Shown here: one piece after another, positions 5,489-6,454 of the stretch
How positions within the stretch are numbered: the first letter of the stretch is position 1
How the letters are laid out: each line of letters opens with the position of its first letter
NCBI GenBank assembly: GCA_948933715.1
Contig: CAQZPH010000044.1
Span: 1-6,454 of the forward strand
Direction: 5' to 3'
Source of the DNA: an uncultured Eubacteriales bacterium
Lineage (GTDB): Bacteria; Bacillota; Clostridia; Oscillospirales; Acutalibacteraceae
DNA: 6,454 nucleotides
Program-made: the position numbers and the translations under genes
Notes under the pieces: generated by a model
Database searches by the model: none
What the model was told of the DNA's origin: nothing
The model's input: the letters and a program-made list of their open reading frames with translations, nothing else

Positions 5489-6031
5489 ATGAGAACCGTA
5501 ATTACAGGAAGGAAAGTAAATTTAAAAGATAGTTTTAAAGAATTAACTGAGAAAAAACTAGCTAAGTTTGATAAATTGTTTGATGGGGATGCTTTTGCAA
5601 CCGTTACTGTAACTGTTGCAAAAAATCGTCAAACAGTGGAGGTTACCATTAAGCATGAAGGAATGGTATATCGCGCTGAGTCAACTACTCAAGAAATGAA
5701 CGAGGCTCTTGATAATGTTATGGAAGCTTTATCAAGGCAATTTAGAAAACATAAAACAAAGTTAGCAAAGTGTCTTAGAAAGGATTCTTTAGAAAACTAT
5801 TTACCGCTTCAAGAGGATAATAGTTATGTAGATACTGAAGAGGAAAAATATGATGTAGTGAAAACAAAGAGCTTCTCTGTGAAGCCTCTTGATATTGATG
5901 AAGCCATATTACAGATGAACATGATAGGGCATCAATTTTTTATGTTTAGAAACCAGCAGACTAATGAAATAAATGTAGTATATCATCGGAAAAATGGAAA
6001 CTATGGGTTACTTACACCTAACGAAGATTAA
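5489..6031 (+). CDS. hpf: Long-form ribosome hibernation promoting factor HPF
   Basis: Long HPF binds the 30S decoding region and joins two 70S ribosomes into inactive 100S dimers during slow growth. The 180-residue product shows both parts. An N-terminal S30AE/YfiA-like domain covers about residues 1-95 (MRTVITGRKVNLKDSFKEL, HEGMVYRAES, and MNEALDNVMEALSRQFRKHK). An acidic linker spans about 100-122. A C-terminal dimerisation domain covers about 123-177 (VVKTKSFSVKPLDIDEAILQ, GHQFFMFRN, INVVYHRKNGNYGLL). Length and order are normal for the long form. GAGGGGG (5474-5480) lies eight bases before ATG. It has its own strong promoter and a terminator right after the stop, so it is probably monocistronic. 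In many Bacillota hpf is near secA and prfB; no such gene is in this window. The identity is secure. Confidence 0.96.
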   Translation: MRTVITGRKVNLKDSFKELTEKKLAKFDKLFDGDAFATVTVTVAKNRQTVEVTIKHEGMVYRAESTTQEMNEALDNVMEALSRQFRKHKTKLAKCLRKDSLENYLPLQEDNSYVDTEEEKYDVVKTKSFSVKPLDIDEAILQMNMIGHQFFMFRNQQTNEINVVYHRKNGNYGLLTPNED

Positions 6032-6056
6032 ATTTAAACTCTCTATAAAAACAAGT

Positions 6057-6095
6057 AAAGCCGTACCTAATTTACATTACCGAGGTACGGCTTTT
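6057..6095 (+). terminator. Bidirectional terminator between hpf and the small minus-strand gene
   Basis: AAAGCCGTACCT (6057-6068) pairs perfectly with AGGTACGGCTTT (6083-6094) around a 14-base loop. On the plus strand it ends in four T (6092-6095). On the minus strand it is followed by a T-rich stretch (complement of 6044-6059), so it can serve both convergent genes. Confidence 0.85.
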
Positions 6096-6101
6096 GAAAA
6101 T

Positions 6102-6254
6102 TTAATTTTCTGCCAAAAGGTTTTCCACTGTACTTCTAAGCTCTTCTTCAGAATTGATATCTATACCGCTTTGTTTGATTGTCTCCTGAATGTATATGGG
6201 GAGAGACTGAAAATATGGATTTGTATTTAGTGATTCATTAAAGGTTTTGTTCAT
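6102..6254 (-). CDS. Small uncharacterised protein, 50 residues
   Basis: A 51-codon reading frame on the minus strand begins at ATG 6254 and stops at TAA 6104-6102. It is preceded by GAGGTGAT, a near-perfect complement to the 16S rRNA end, seven bases before the start, which is strong support for a real gene. The product is soluble and rather acidic, with no signal peptide or membrane helix. It reads as two short helical parts: NPYFQSLPIYIQETIKQSG (residues 12-30) and INSEEELRSTVENLLAEN (33-50). The pattern YFQSLP...ETIKQSG...SEEELR...ENL resembles small hypothetical proteins I recall from other Clostridia, with no known function. It converges on hpf and shares its bidirectional terminator. 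A TATAAT box lies 42 bases upstream of the start. I do not assign a function. Confidence 0.75.
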   Translation of the reverse strand: MNKTFNESLNTNPYFQSLPIYIQETIKQSGIDINSEEELRSTVENLLAEN

Positions 6255-6287
6255 ATTTTATCACCTCATAATAAATTGTGTGTATAT

Positions 6288-6297
6288 TACTGCAGTA
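6288..6297. repeat. 10-bp palindrome at the start site of the small minus-strand gene
   Basis: TACTGCAGTA is a perfect palindrome that shares its last base with the minus-strand -10 box (6297-6302) and covers the expected start of that transcript. It is placed like a repressor operator. No matching regulator is visible in the window, and a chance palindrome of this size is possible. Confidence 0.3.
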
Positions 6298-6302
6298 TTA
6301 TA
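6297..6302 (-). promoter_or_regulatory. Candidate -10 box for the small minus-strand gene
   Basis: TATAAT is perfect on the minus strand and sits 42 bases before the start codon at 6254. No convincing -35 box is present at 16-18 bases (the best is TATGTT-like), so the promoter is either weak, activator-dependent or misread. Confidence 0.4.
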
Positions 6303-6350
6303 CAAATAAACATGGATTTAACATATTAAAAAGGACCTTATTATATTTAA

Positions 6351-6379
6351 TTTACTTTTTACATGTTTTCTGATATAAT
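6351..6379 (+). promoter_or_regulatory. Candidate promoter for the gene leaving the window at the right
   Basis: TTTACT (6351-6356, four of six) and a perfect TATAAT (6374-6379) are 17 bases apart, with the extended -10 TGA at 6371-6373. This is the same TGATATAAT core as the hpf promoter. The transcript would start about 30 bases before the ATG at 6415. It faces away from the small minus-strand gene. Confidence 0.65.
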
Positions 6380-6414
6380 GTTAAGTAATGTCATAAAACA
6401 GTGAGGCTATTAAA

Positions 6415-6454
6415 ATGATTGATGATAATGAGGCTGTTATATCAGATATAAAAG
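6415..6454 (+). CDS. Start of an unidentified gene, cut by window edge
   Basis: ATG at 6415 opens a frame that runs to the end of the window (13 codons, MIDDNEAVISDIK). GAGG at 6403-6406 lies eight bases before it, and a good promoter precedes it, so a real gene start is likely. The visible N-terminus is acidic and lacks a signal peptide. It is too short to identify. Confidence 0.6.
   Translation, partial: MIDDNEAVISDIK

Noticed and set aside
5994..6230. Plus-strand 78-codon frame overlapping the end of hpf
   Set aside because: It overlaps hpf, runs through the terminator hairpin and over the minus-strand gene, and has no binding site.
1..6454. Defence system, mobile element or biosynthetic cluster
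   Set aside because: No transposase, integrase, nuclease, direct-repeat array, toxin-antitoxin pair or large synthase is seen; the gene order is largely a conserved chromosomal block.

Overview
The window looks like chromosomal DNA from a low-GC, spore-forming or formerly spore-forming member of the Clostridia (Bacillota). The case rests on strong AT bias with AAA/ATA/TTA-rich codons, GGAGG-type ribosome binding sites, short operons, and a conserved block related to the yabM-yabN-yabO-yabP-yabQ-divIC-yabR region of Bacillus subtilis. As in many Clostridia, an HU gene is inserted before the S4-domain gene. I see no IS element, prophage gene, CRISPR array, tRNA or rRNA.

Layout. Positions 1-1410 hold the 3' part of a SpoVB/YabM-like lipid or polysaccharide flippase gene. 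The 409-base gap after it (1411-1819) has no intact gene, but its middle (about 1504-1758) reads as a heavily decayed mazG (yabN), the gene expected here by synteny. Then come HU (1820-2098) with a strong terminator, rqcP (2158-2400), the sporulation genes yabP (2462-2743) and yabQ (2755-3288), divIC (3358-3669) and the S1-domain gene yabR (3695-4135), closed by a second terminator. A zinc-type amidohydrolase gene (4198-5364) and a long-form hibernation factor gene hpf (5489-6031) follow, hpf with its own strong promoter. A bidirectional terminator separates hpf from a 50-codon gene on the minus strand (6102-6254). A divergent promoter region leads to the first 13 codons of an unidentified plus-strand gene (6415-6454).

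How the parts fit. The block mixes genes for nucleoid structure (HU), rescue of stalled ribosomes (RqcP), spore envelope assembly (YabP, YabQ), cell division (DivIC) and RNA binding (YabR). Candidate promoters suggest it is read as separable units: a promoter at the 3' end of HU that would start inside the left arm of the HU terminator, a sigma-E-like site before yabP, and a sigma-A-like site before divIC. HPF places ribosome dormancy next to this translation-linked block. Most of the window is ordinary conserved chromosome. The items most worth a second look are the mazG relic, the promoter-in-terminator arrangement before rqcP, the split sporulation/division control, and the small minus-strand gene.
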